From Ferruginibacter sp. (GTDB lineage: Bacteria > Bacteroidota > Bacteroidia > Chitinophagales > Chitinophagaceae), in NCBI GenBank assembly GCA_025357775.1, contig JANXOQ010000414.1, forward strand, positions 1 through 5,275: a stretch of DNA of 5,275 nt. Reading direction: 5' to 3'. Below the pieces are notes generated by a model. It saw nothing but the letters and a program-made list of their open reading frames with translations, made no database searches and had not been told where the DNA came from. A program made the position numbers and the translations under genes. Shown one piece after another: positions 1 to 5,275 of this stretch. Each line of letters starts with the position of its first letter. The first letter of the stretch is position 1.

Positions 1-873
1 ACTATAATAAAGATAAGCTTTGTTGTGCTACTTATAAGCCCATTATTTTTTTATACAAATTCTAATCATGTTTTAGAAACTGCAAATACTATTAGCCCAA
101 CATTAAAGGAATATCTTAAAGCATTTGGGTTGGGGTTAATTTCGGTAAGCTTTACCTATGGCGGCTATCAGCAATCTATAAATTTTGGTGCTGAGGTAAG
201 AAACCCTTCAAAAAATATACCTAAATCTATTATTACTGGGCTACTTATAATTATTGTATTATACCTTACCATAAACTATGCATTTTATAAAGTAATAGGT
301 TTTAATGAGCTCAAAACATCTAGCAATATTGCCGCTTTAATGGCAAGCCATGTATTTGGGGAAAGTGCAGGAAATGTATTATCAATATTACTTTTTTTAG
401 GAGTTCTTGCATACGCAAATGCACAGCTTATGGTGGGGCCAAGAATAATGGAAGCTATGAGCCAAGATGGCGTACTACCAAAAACTTTTGAAAAAAGAAC
501 TGCCAAAAAAAATGTACTTGTTGCTAGCCTAAGTTTATTTGCTAGCCTTATTATACTCACTATTTTTTGGGCTAAAACTTTTGATGAAATTTTAAGTTTT
601 TCTATCTTTCTTGATTGCTTTGGAATGGTTTTAGCTGCGGCCACTATTTTTAAATTTAGAAAAACAAATACTAACCTTAATGGAAGTGAAATTTTTCAAA
701 TGAAAATATTTCCATTACTGCCCATCGTATTTATGATTACTTATACTTTTATAGCAGTGGTAATTTTTATAAATAAGCCTTACACTGGTTTATTAGGTAT
801 TACAATATTAGCTGCATTTATTGTATTGTATTTTATTATACAATCATTTAAAAAAAGAAACAATAAATTATAA
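1..873 (+). CDS. APC-family amino acid permease, C-terminal part (5' end outside window)
   Basis: Inner-membrane amino acid transporter of the APC (amino acid-polyamine-organocation) superfamily. The frame is open from base 1, so this is a 5'-truncated gene with 290 residues visible. Families of this type usually run about 440-500 residues, so roughly the first third is missing. A GTG at 25 is an in-frame valine codon and not a credible start. The visible part begins inside a membrane helix. The strongest signature is at nt 151-234, where FTYGGYQQ, then GAEVRNP and NIPKSI match the conserved APC helix-6 region and following loop (FxYxGW...E..NP..NIP). A second signature at nt 430-480, GPRIMEAMSQDGVLP, matches the R..YAM..DG.LP loop. 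Several hydrophobic helices follow, and the protein ends in a basic tail (KKRNNKL). The substrate cannot be read from this part. Its stop overlaps that of the convergent marC-like gene. Confidence 0.88.
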   Translation, partial: TIIKISFVVLLISPLFFYTNSNHVLETANTISPTLKEYLKAFGLGLISVSFTYGGYQQSINFGAEVRNPSKNIPKSIITGLLIIIVLYLTINYAFYKVIGFNELKTSSNIAALMASHVFGESAGNVLSILLFLGVLAYANAQLMVGPRIMEAMSQDGVLPKTFEKRTAKKNVLVASLSLFASLIILTIFWAKTFDEILSFSIFLDCFGMVLAAATIFKFRKTNTNLNGSEIFQMKIFPLLPIVFMITYTFIAVVIFINKPYTGLLGITILAAFIVLYFIIQSFKKRNNKL

Positions 874-1461
874 GCCAAATTTTACAATATTAGTTCCAAA
901 TATTTTTACGGCAATAGCAATAAGAATAACACCAAAAAATTTTCGTACAACTAATAATCCATTAGGTCCAAGTGCTTTTTCAATCCATTTAAGCGAGCCT
1001 AGCACTAAAAAAATAACCATGCAGTTTACTAATATTCCAAAAAAAATATTTATATCTTCATAATTTGCTTTTAACGACATAATTGTAGTGAGCGTGCCAC
1101 TACCAGCAATTAATGGAAATGCAATAGGTACTATATTACCACTTTTTGAGTCTTGGTCAGGTTTAAAAAACTCTAACCCTAATACCATTTCTAAACCAAG
1201 TATAAAAATTACAATACTACCAGCTACAGCAAACGATTTTACATCTAGCCCAAGTACATTCAAAAATTGACGCCCAATAAATAAAAATAAAATCATCAAA
1301 GCACCAGATGCTAAAGTTGCTTGGATTGAGTTTATTTTACCTCCCATTTTAGCTTTTAATGAAATAAGTACTGGTACTGAACCCAGCATATCTATTACTG
1401 CAAAAAGTGTAAAACTTATGGTGATAATTTCTTTTAACGTAATTTTTCCAAAGTCATACAT
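868..1461 (-). CDS. MarC family integral membrane protein (UPF0056)
   Basis: A 197-residue protein of the MarC/UPF0056 family, a normal full length. It has about six hydrophobic segments (residues about 10-34, 48-68, 75-96, 110-131, 138-158, 168-189), so it sits in the inner membrane. Family signatures are FAVIDMLGSVPVLISLK (20-36), GLEMVLGLEFFKPD (89-102) and VPIAFPLIAGSGTLTT (111-126), the last being the conserved P.AFPLIAGPGT block of the second half. The usual proline of the first-half D-P-x-G motif is Met25 here. The biochemical role is unsettled: MarC was once linked to multiple antibiotic resistance, but that link was withdrawn, and some relatives are called amino acid transporters on thin evidence. 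The ATG at 1461 gives a full-length protein and lies 14 nt downstream of a TATCTTTG box. There is no Shine-Dalgarno. It appears to be a single-gene unit, converging on the permease. Confidence 0.9.
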   Translation of the reverse strand: MYDFGKITLKEIITISFTLFAVIDMLGSVPVLISLKAKMGGKINSIQATLASGALMILFLFIGRQFLNVLGLDVKSFAVAGSIVIFILGLEMVLGLEFFKPDQDSKSGNIVPIAFPLIAGSGTLTTIMSLKANYEDINIFFGILVNCMVIFLVLGSLKWIEKALGPNGLLVVRKFFGVILIAIAVKIFGTNIVKFGL

Positions 1462-1475
1462 AGGCTAATTTTTTA

Positions 1476-1483
1476 CAAAGATA
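1476..1483 (-). promoter_or_regulatory. Putative marC promoter, -7 box TATCTTTG
   Basis: On the minus strand 1483-1476 reads TATCTTTG, an exact match to the Bacteroidota -7 consensus TAnnTTTG, 14 nt before the marC-like ATG. The expected upstream TTTG (-33) is not present at the usual 19-21 nt spacing, so only half the promoter is supported. If used, the 5' leader would be only about 5-10 nt. Confidence 0.42.
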
Positions 1484-1590
1484 AATAATAGCAATGCTTT
1501 CATTAGTAAATTTTCTACATAAAAAAAGTATTTGCACAATCACAGATAGTATTTTAAAGCTATACTTTTATTCTCCCAATAAATAAACTT

Positions 1591-1719
1591 ATGAAAAAAA
1601 AATACGGTAACAATATTTCTACAAACGGCTTTACAAAATTTGTATTTTCATTATTAAAAATAATGTTTACACCATCTGATAAGGTAGAATTTATGAGATT
1701 GAAAAATTTTATTTGCTAA
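1591..1719 (+). CDS. Doubtful small ORF, 42-residue cationic peptide
   Basis: ATG at 1591 opens a 42-codon frame ending in TAA at 1717-1719. The peptide starts MKKKYGNN, has a hydrophobic middle (FTKFVFSLLKIMF, residues 14-26) and ends in Cys42. It has eight Lys/Arg against two Asp/Glu, so it is clearly basic. I do not recognise a family. In favour: it lies in an otherwise empty gap, and a near-match to the Bacteroidota -7 box (TACTTTTA, 1563-1570, last base differing from TAnnTTTG) sits 20 nt before the ATG, a spacing close to that seen at purQ. Against: such short frames arise often in AT-rich DNA, no -33 TTTG is suitably placed, and the amino acid make-up (Lys, Phe, Asn, Ile) is what random AT-rich codons give. 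Most likely spurious, but it is the only candidate gene in the gap. Confidence 0.18.
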   Translation: MKKKYGNNISTNGFTKFVFSLLKIMFTPSDKVEFMRLKNFIC

Positions 1720-1822
1720 TTTATTTCTTGTGCAAAATTTTTGAAATACTTCAATGCAATGCTTAAGACAAATTACTCAATTTTTAGTATTGTTGATTTC
1801 TTCTACATACTTTGCCAATCTG

Positions 1823-3820
1823 TTATTTTGCATAATATGCCCCACATTCCAGCCACGATAAGTATTCATTTACGCTTGGTGTATAACCACATGGATAAGC
1901 CAATAATTCCTCGTTTTCATTTAGTATAGCATACCAAGGTTGAGAATTACTTTTAAAATTTTCTGTTTCAAAAACACTCCATTTATCACCTACTGTTTTT
2001 ATATCTCTAGTAGTGCCATTTTTAAAAGTGTACGTAAACCTTTCTTCTACTGGCAGCATTTTTTTATCATCAACATATAATGATACAACTATAAATTTTT
2101 CTTTTAGCAGCTTGTACACTTTTTCATTGCTCCATACATTTTCTTCCATGCGTCTACAGTTTACACATGCATAGCCTGTAAAGTCAATCAATAGTACCTT
2201 GTGCTGTTGTTTGGCAAGTTTTACAGCCTCGTCATAATCGTGTGTGCAGTTTAAATTAAGTATACAATCATTTTTACTACTGTTAGTATTTATTATTTCT
2301 TTTTCTATTTTACTATTTTTATAAATGCTATAATTTAATGGTGGAGGAAAGCCACTTATTAAAGAAAGATTGGCATACTTAGTATTGGTAATGCCTGGTA
2401 ATAAATAAATAGTAAAAGCTGTTGTAATAAGTGCAATAACTATTCGTGTAATTGATAATTTTTTTATTTGGGTATCATTTTTAAATCTTAATATTCCAAA
2501 AAGATAGAACGATAATAACAAGCCAATAATTATCCAAATACCAATAAATATTTCTCTTTTTAGCAATCCCCAATGCATTACTAAATCTGCATTAGATAAA
2601 AATTTAAAAGCAAAACCTAGCTCTAAAAAACCTAAAACAACCTTTACGGTAGTAAGCCAACCACCACTCTTTGGTAAAGCACTTAGCATATTTGGAAACA
2701 TAGCAAACAATGCAAATGGCAAACCAATTGCAAGCCCAAACCCACCCATGCCAAAAGTTAATCTCATAGCACCACCCTCACCATCTACCGCACCTGCAAG
2801 TAATGAACCAGCTAGCGGTCCTGTGCACGAAAAAGAAACAATGGTAAGCGTAAGTGCCATAAAAAAAATACCTGTAACAGTACCTGCATTAGCCTTGCTA
2901 TCTGCTTTATTGGTAATGCTACTTGGCAAAGTAATTTCGTACAAACCAAAAAATGATAAAGCAAATACTACAAATATGATAAAGAAAATTACATTGAGAT
3001 ATACGTTTGTAGAAATACTATTAAATATATCTGGCTTTAGAGAACTAAAAATATGAAATGGAATAGTAATTAAAATATAAATAAGAAATATAAAGAAGCC
3101 GTATAAAAAAGCATTTCTAATACCTAGTTTTTTGGTTTGTGCTTTTTTTGTAAAAAATGAAACCGTTAAAGGAATCATAGGAAAAAGGCAAGGCATTATT
3201 AAAGCAACTAAGCCACCCACAAATCCTAATACGAAAATAGAAAACAATCCTTTTGATGAAACTTTTTCTGAAGAGGGAGAAGATGAAGTTTTACAATTGG
3301 TAATAGGTTTATCAATATTAATACTTGGTATTAGTATTTTATTAGCTGCTGTTAGAATTATTTTTTCGCCAGTAATAATTTTTTGAGTATCAGACTCTGC
3401 AAAAAAAGATTCATTATCACTTACTTCATAATTTACAGTTAAGGCAAAACTTGCAGGTACTTTACCTGCAACAGTTACTACTTGAGAAAGGGAAACGCTA
3501 TCATAAAGTACAGGTAAGTTTTTAGAAAGTGCTTTATCGTCAATAAAAACTGATTCAGAAAATAGTTGAAATTCTTTAAGTGTAAGTGTACTATCTTCAT
3601 TAAAAATTGTGATACCAGTTATATCGCCTCCTTTATCTGCTTTACTATATAAGTGCCAACCTTTTTTTACAGTACCATTTATGTTTACTTTGTAAATACG
3701 TTCTCCTATTTTTTCGGTTGTATTTTTCCATTGTACAATAGGGCTATCTTGTGCTAATATGTTTGATGAAATTATTAAAAAAAAAGATAGTAAAGAAATA
3801 ATTTTTATAAAAAAGCGCAT
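1823..3820 (-). CDS. dsbD: Protein-disulfide reductase DsbD (thiol:disulfide interchange, three-domain)
   Basis: A 665-residue inner-membrane protein that carries electrons from cytoplasmic thioredoxin to periplasmic thiol partners. Domain order: signal peptide (about 1-24, ending ILAQ); periplasmic DsbD-alpha-like domain (about 27-155, with WHLYS at 55-59); membrane core of about eight helices (about 192-475); periplasmic thioredoxin-like gamma domain (about 520-665). Core cysteines are Cys211 (MPCLFPMIPLTV) and Cys332 (SFSCTGPLAGS), matching the conserved CcdA/DsbD pair. The gamma active site is CVNC (Cys552, Cys555) within DFTGYACVNCRRMEE, followed by LYVDD. Further cysteines at 519, 525, 644 and 658 are not assigned. 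Odd point: the alpha domain lacks the redox cysteine pair, with Ser134 and Phe139 where the neighbouring stand-alone alpha protein has Cys132 and Cys137. The ATG at 3820 directly begins the signal peptide. It is preceded by a T-run with no Shine-Dalgarno, 18 nt after a terminator-like hairpin. Confidence 0.95.
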   Translation of the reverse strand: MRFFIKIISLLSFFLIISSNILAQDSPIVQWKNTTEKIGERIYKVNINGTVKKGWHLYSKADKGGDITGITIFNEDSTLTLKEFQLFSESVFIDDKALSKNLPVLYDSVSLSQVVTVAGKVPASFALTVNYEVSDNESFFAESDTQKIITGEKIILTAANKILIPSINIDKPITNCKTSSSPSSEKVSSKGLFSIFVLGFVGGLVALIMPCLFPMIPLTVSFFTKKAQTKKLGIRNAFLYGFFIFLIYILITIPFHIFSSLKPDIFNSISTNVYLNVIFFIIFVVFALSFFGLYEITLPSSITNKADSKANAGTVTGIFFMALTLTIVSFSCTGPLAGSLLAGAVDGEGGAMRLTFGMGGFGLAIGLPFALFAMFPNMLSALPKSGGWLTTVKVVLGFLELGFAFKFLSNADLVMHWGLLKREIFIGIWIIIGLLLSFYLFGILRFKNDTQIKKLSITRIVIALITTAFTIYLLPGITNTKYANLSLISGFPPPLNYSIYKNSKIEKEIINTNSSKNDCILNLNCTHDYDEAVKLAKQQHKVLLIDFTGYACVNCRRMEENVWSNEKVYKLLKEKFIVVSLYVDDKKMLPVEERFTYTFKNGTTRDIKTVGDKWSVFETENFKSNSQPWYAILNENEELLAYPCGYTPSVNEYLSWLECGAYYAK

Positions 3821-3831
3821 AAAAAAAGTTT

Positions 3832-3860
3832 AAAAAAAATCCCGATTTTTTAATCGGGAT
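3832..3860 (-). terminator. Rho-independent terminator-like hairpin between the alpha-like gene and dsbD
   Basis: Read on the minus strand, ATCCCGATT (3860-3852), loop AAAA (3851-3848) and AATCGGGAT (3847-3839) form a perfect 9-bp stem, directly followed by seven T (3838-3832) and, after AAAC, seven more (3827-3821). This is a classic intrinsic terminator for the gene ending at 3883. On the plus strand no U-tract follows, so it acts in one direction. The stem ends only 18 nt before the dsbD ATG, leaving no room for a promoter between them. dsbD must therefore be expressed by read-through or from a start site upstream of the hairpin. Confidence 0.85.
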
Positions 3861-3882
3861 AAGAAAGTGTTTAAATAATTAT

Positions 3883-4344
3883 TTAAGATTTAGCATTTAT
3901 TTTTATACTAAATGGAATATTTGTTGGAGCAAGACATTTTTCATCATTACAAGTCATAAAAGTTACTTTTCCTTTAGCAATAGTGTTTAAGGCTGACTTT
4001 AAAGTTATTTTTTGTACAAAATCAACTTTGTTTGCAAAATAGCTCAGATTCATACTAAATACTTTGCTATATTCTTTTACAACTTTTCCCAATTCTGCAA
4101 CATTACCAACTAGTTTCACCAATGGATTTTTATCAAAATTAATTGACGTTGGAACTGGCCCATCACCTTTTATTTCTTGAGAATAAATATGCCATTTATT
4201 TTGCATGCTAGCAGTCATGTGCAACTCATACTCCGTTGCAGATATTTTTTTTGCTGTAAATGTCCATGTTACTGGTTTTTCAATTTGTGCATTTGCTAAT
4301 AAACTAGCAAAAACAACCAATAATGATAAAATTATCTTTTTCAT
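3883..4344 (-). CDS. Secreted stand-alone DsbD-alpha-like (N-terminal domain) redox protein
   Basis: A 153-residue protein with a clear signal peptide (MKKIILSLLVVFASLLANAQ; likely cut after Ala19), so it is exported to the periplasm. The mature part is one DsbD N-terminal (alpha) immunoglobulin-like domain. WHIYS (51-55) matches WHLYS of the adjacent DsbD, and the C-terminal strand region TFMTCNDEKCLAPT (128-141) carries Cys132 and Cys137. In DsbD the alpha domain takes electrons from the gamma domain through such a Cys pair and passes them to periplasmic partners. Colinear similarity with residues about 27-155 of the neighbouring DsbD indicates the two are paralogous domains, though that copy has lost both cysteines. 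It lies 62 bp upstream of dsbD on the same strand, so a joint role is a reasonable inference. The ATG at 4344 starts the signal peptide. No Shine-Dalgarno and no strong promoter box are visible in the 75-bp gap before it. Confidence 0.85.
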   Translation of the reverse strand: MKKIILSLLVVFASLLANAQIEKPVTWTFTAKKISATEYELHMTASMQNKWHIYSQEIKGDGPVPTSINFDKNPLVKLVGNVAELGKVVKEYSKVFSMNLSYFANKVDFVQKITLKSALNTIAKGKVTFMTCNDEKCLAPTNIPFSIKINAKS

Positions 4345-4419
4345 ATTTTAATATATTTTATGTAATTAAAGTAAAATTGCAGCTTTTGTTTTGTTACTTA
4401 ATGTTAATTTTATTTAATA

Positions 4420-5112
4420 CTACGCATGTAATTCTTTTAACAACCCTATACCTAATAATTCATTAAATACTATCTTGCCATCATCATTACCCAATATATT
4501 ACTACATGCTCTTTCGGGGTGAGGCATCATACCAAAAACATTGCCAGCCGCATTTTTTATACCCGCAATATTATTACTTGTTCCGTTCGTGTTGGCTTCA
4601 GCATTTACTTCTCCATTTTTATCACAATATTTATAAATAATTTGATTATTATCTTCTAACGATTTTAACACATCATTAGCTGCATAAAACCTACCCTCTC
4701 CATGTGCTATGGGTATCATAAGTGCTTGCGAAGAAGGGTTATTGGTGTTCGTTATAAACACATTTTTACAAACAAATTGTTGGTTGGCATTAGCAAGCAA
4801 AGCACCTGGCAATAAACCACTTTCGCATAATATTTGAAAGCCATTACAAATACCTAACACTTTTCCACCAGCATTTGCAAATTCAATTACACTTTTCATC
4901 ATAGGGCTAAAACGGGCTATAGCACCACAACGCAGATAATCGCCATAGCTAAACCCACCGGGCAAAACGATACAATCTTCTGTGCTTAACATTGAAATAT
5001 CACTATCCTTGTGCCAAAGTGAAATGACATCTTGTTGCAAATCGTTTTGCAAAGCATCTAACATATCTCTATCACAATTTGAACCTGGAAAAATAACTAC
5101 TGCAAATTTCAT
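4420..5112 (-). CDS. purQ: Phosphoribosylformylglycinamidine synthase subunit PurQ (glutaminase)
   Basis: A 230-residue cytoplasmic class I glutamine amidotransferase. It releases ammonia from glutamine for PurL, which with PurS turns FGAR into FGAM (ATP-dependent, fourth step of de novo purine synthesis). Length fits the separate-subunit type (Bacillus PurQ is similar), not the large fused PurL of gammaproteobacteria. Motifs in order: VVIFPGSNCDRD (5-16), VLPGGFSYGDYLRCGAIA (49-66), nucleophile Cys89 in GICNGFQIL, IAHGEGRF (135-142), and the catalytic His198/Glu200 in GMMPHPERA. The usual NPNGS loop reads NTNGT (174-178), a mild change. All catalytic residues are present, so it should be active. 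Neither purL nor purS is in the window. The ATG at 5112 starts right at the conserved MKFAVVIFPGSN N-terminus. It stands 21 nt after a -7 box and has no Shine-Dalgarno. No terminator follows its TAG, so read-through into the next gene is possible. Confidence 0.97.
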   Translation of the reverse strand: MKFAVVIFPGSNCDRDMLDALQNDLQQDVISLWHKDSDISMLSTEDCIVLPGGFSYGDYLRCGAIARFSPMMKSVIEFANAGGKVLGICNGFQILCESGLLPGALLANANQQFVCKNVFITNTNNPSSQALMIPIAHGEGRFYAANDVLKSLEDNNQIIYKYCDKNGEVNAEANTNGTSNNIAGIKNAAGNVFGMMPHPERACSNILGNDDGKIVFNELLGIGLLKELHA

Positions 5113-5133
5113 TTAATATAATTTTTACAATTG

Positions 5134-5164
5134 CAAAAATAATGCATTATTGGCAGTAATAAAA
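5134..5164 (-). promoter_or_regulatory. Putative purQ promoter (Bacteroidota type)
   Basis: Minus strand 5141-5134 reads TATTTTTG, an exact match to the Bacteroidota -7 box TAnnTTTG. A T-run (5167-5161) supplies TTTT, three of four bases of the -33 TTTG, at a 19-nt spacing. Predicted transcription would start around 5127-5129, giving a leader of about 15 nt before the purQ ATG. Confidence 0.5.
5138..5151. promoter_or_regulatory. 14-bp perfect palindrome overlapping the purQ -7 box, possible operator
   Basis: AATAATGCATTATT is a perfect 14-bp inverted repeat with no spacer. It covers the upstream edge of the TATTTTTG box and the 3' part of the promoter spacer, a position where a bound dimer would block RNA polymerase. 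Being spacer-less, it is unlikely to act as an RNA hairpin. Most of it is A/T, so chance is a real alternative. No known regulator is assigned. Confidence 0.3.
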
Positions 5165-5275
5165 AAAGTGAAATGCAATTAAAAATGTTTGGCTAATTAA
5201 TAAATAAAAGTACGATTATGCGTAAATAAATAATAAAATTGAATGTTTCTTAAAATTGGTTTGTGATATAAAAAC

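Larger units (their letters stand above)
1462..1822. other. Intergenic stretch between marC-like gene and dsbD
   Basis: This 361-bp, very AT-rich gap lies between the start of the marC-like gene (left) and the stop of dsbD (right). It holds the marC -7 box at its left edge and one doubtful small plus-strand reading frame at 1591-1719. I see no convincing terminator for dsbD: a TTGAA-ATAC-TTCAA hairpin at 1740-1753 is weak and lacks a proper U-tract on the minus strand. I found no tRNA, insertion sequence end or long repeat. Length and composition would also allow an unannotated small RNA, but nothing in the sequence demonstrates one. Confidence 0.6.

Noticed and set aside
285..644. 119-codon minus-strand frame inside the permease gene
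   Set aside because: It lies wholly antisense to a clearly conserved APC coding region, shows no recognisable domain, and its hydrophobicity mirrors the permease on the other strand.
1524..1569. Inverted repeat AAAAGTAT / ATACTTTT as a possible dsbD terminator on the minus strand
   Set aside because: The arms are 8 bp, nearly all A/T, and 30 nt apart, about 250 nt beyond the dsbD stop. Such a stem would be unstable and is expected by chance in this composition.
1741..1929. 62-codon plus-strand frame running into the 3' end of dsbD
   Set aside because: It opens with TTG, has no promoter or ribosome site, and more than half is antisense to the conserved dsbD C-terminus.
2240..2265. C-x5-C (Cys519, Cys525) before the DsbD thioredoxin domain as a novel metal or redox site
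   Set aside because: From memory of the family, Bacteroidota DsbD proteins often carry cysteines in this linker just before the D-Y-x-E segment, so it is probably an ordinary feature.
2748..3386. Two plus-strand frames (2748-3056 and 3132-3386) opposite the DsbD membrane core
   Set aside because: Both are antisense to the conserved Cys211 and Cys332 helices and look like shadows of that coding strand.
4344..4361. Near-tandem repeat ATATTTTA-AT-ATATTTTA before the alpha-like gene
   Set aside because: Two short A/T-only copies in AT-rich DNA; no sign that it is more than low-complexity sequence.
5188..5218. Plus-strand promoter TTTG-19 nt-TACGATTA near the right edge
   Set aside because: The -7 element differs from TAnnTTTG at two of six fixed bases, and no reading frame follows within the window.

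Overview
The window is an AT-rich piece of a bacterial chromosome, most likely from the Bacteroidota (Chitinophagales/Sphingobacteriia-like). Three things point there. The DsbD gene has the Bacteroidota-style layout, with a small companion gene for a stand-alone DsbD-alpha-like domain beside it. None of the four complete genes has a Shine-Dalgarno sequence before its ATG. Two of them have a perfect match to the Bacteroidota -7 promoter box TAnnTTTG just upstream. The assignment is an inference from these traits.

Layout, left to right. Positions 1-873 (+) hold the C-terminal part of an APC-family amino acid permease whose start lies outside the window. It converges on a MarC-family membrane protein at 868-1461 (-), and the two stop codons share the palindrome TTATAA. 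A 361-bp, mostly empty intergenic stretch (1462-1822) carries the likely marC promoter and one doubtful 42-codon reading frame. Then three minus-strand genes follow, transcribed right to left: purQ (4420-5112), a secreted DsbD-alpha-like protein (3883-4344), and a full three-part DsbD thiol reductase (1823-3820). A perfect terminator-like hairpin (3839-3860) separates the last two. A probable purQ promoter with an overlapping 14-bp palindrome lies at 5134-5164.

How the genes fit together. purQ supplies the glutaminase subunit of FGAM synthase in purine synthesis and looks functionally unrelated to its neighbours. The DsbD pair forms a likely electron relay: cytoplasmic thioredoxin reduces the membrane core (Cys211/Cys332), which passes electrons to the periplasmic thioredoxin domain (Cys552/Cys555) and on to an alpha-type domain. 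The alpha domain fused to DsbD has Ser and Phe where the redox cysteines should be, while the separate 153-residue protein keeps a C-x4-C pair (Cys132/Cys137). This suggests the redox-active alpha module works in trans, and it is the most interesting observation here. No mobile element, CRISPR array, tRNA or rRNA was seen, and nothing amounts to a clearly new system.
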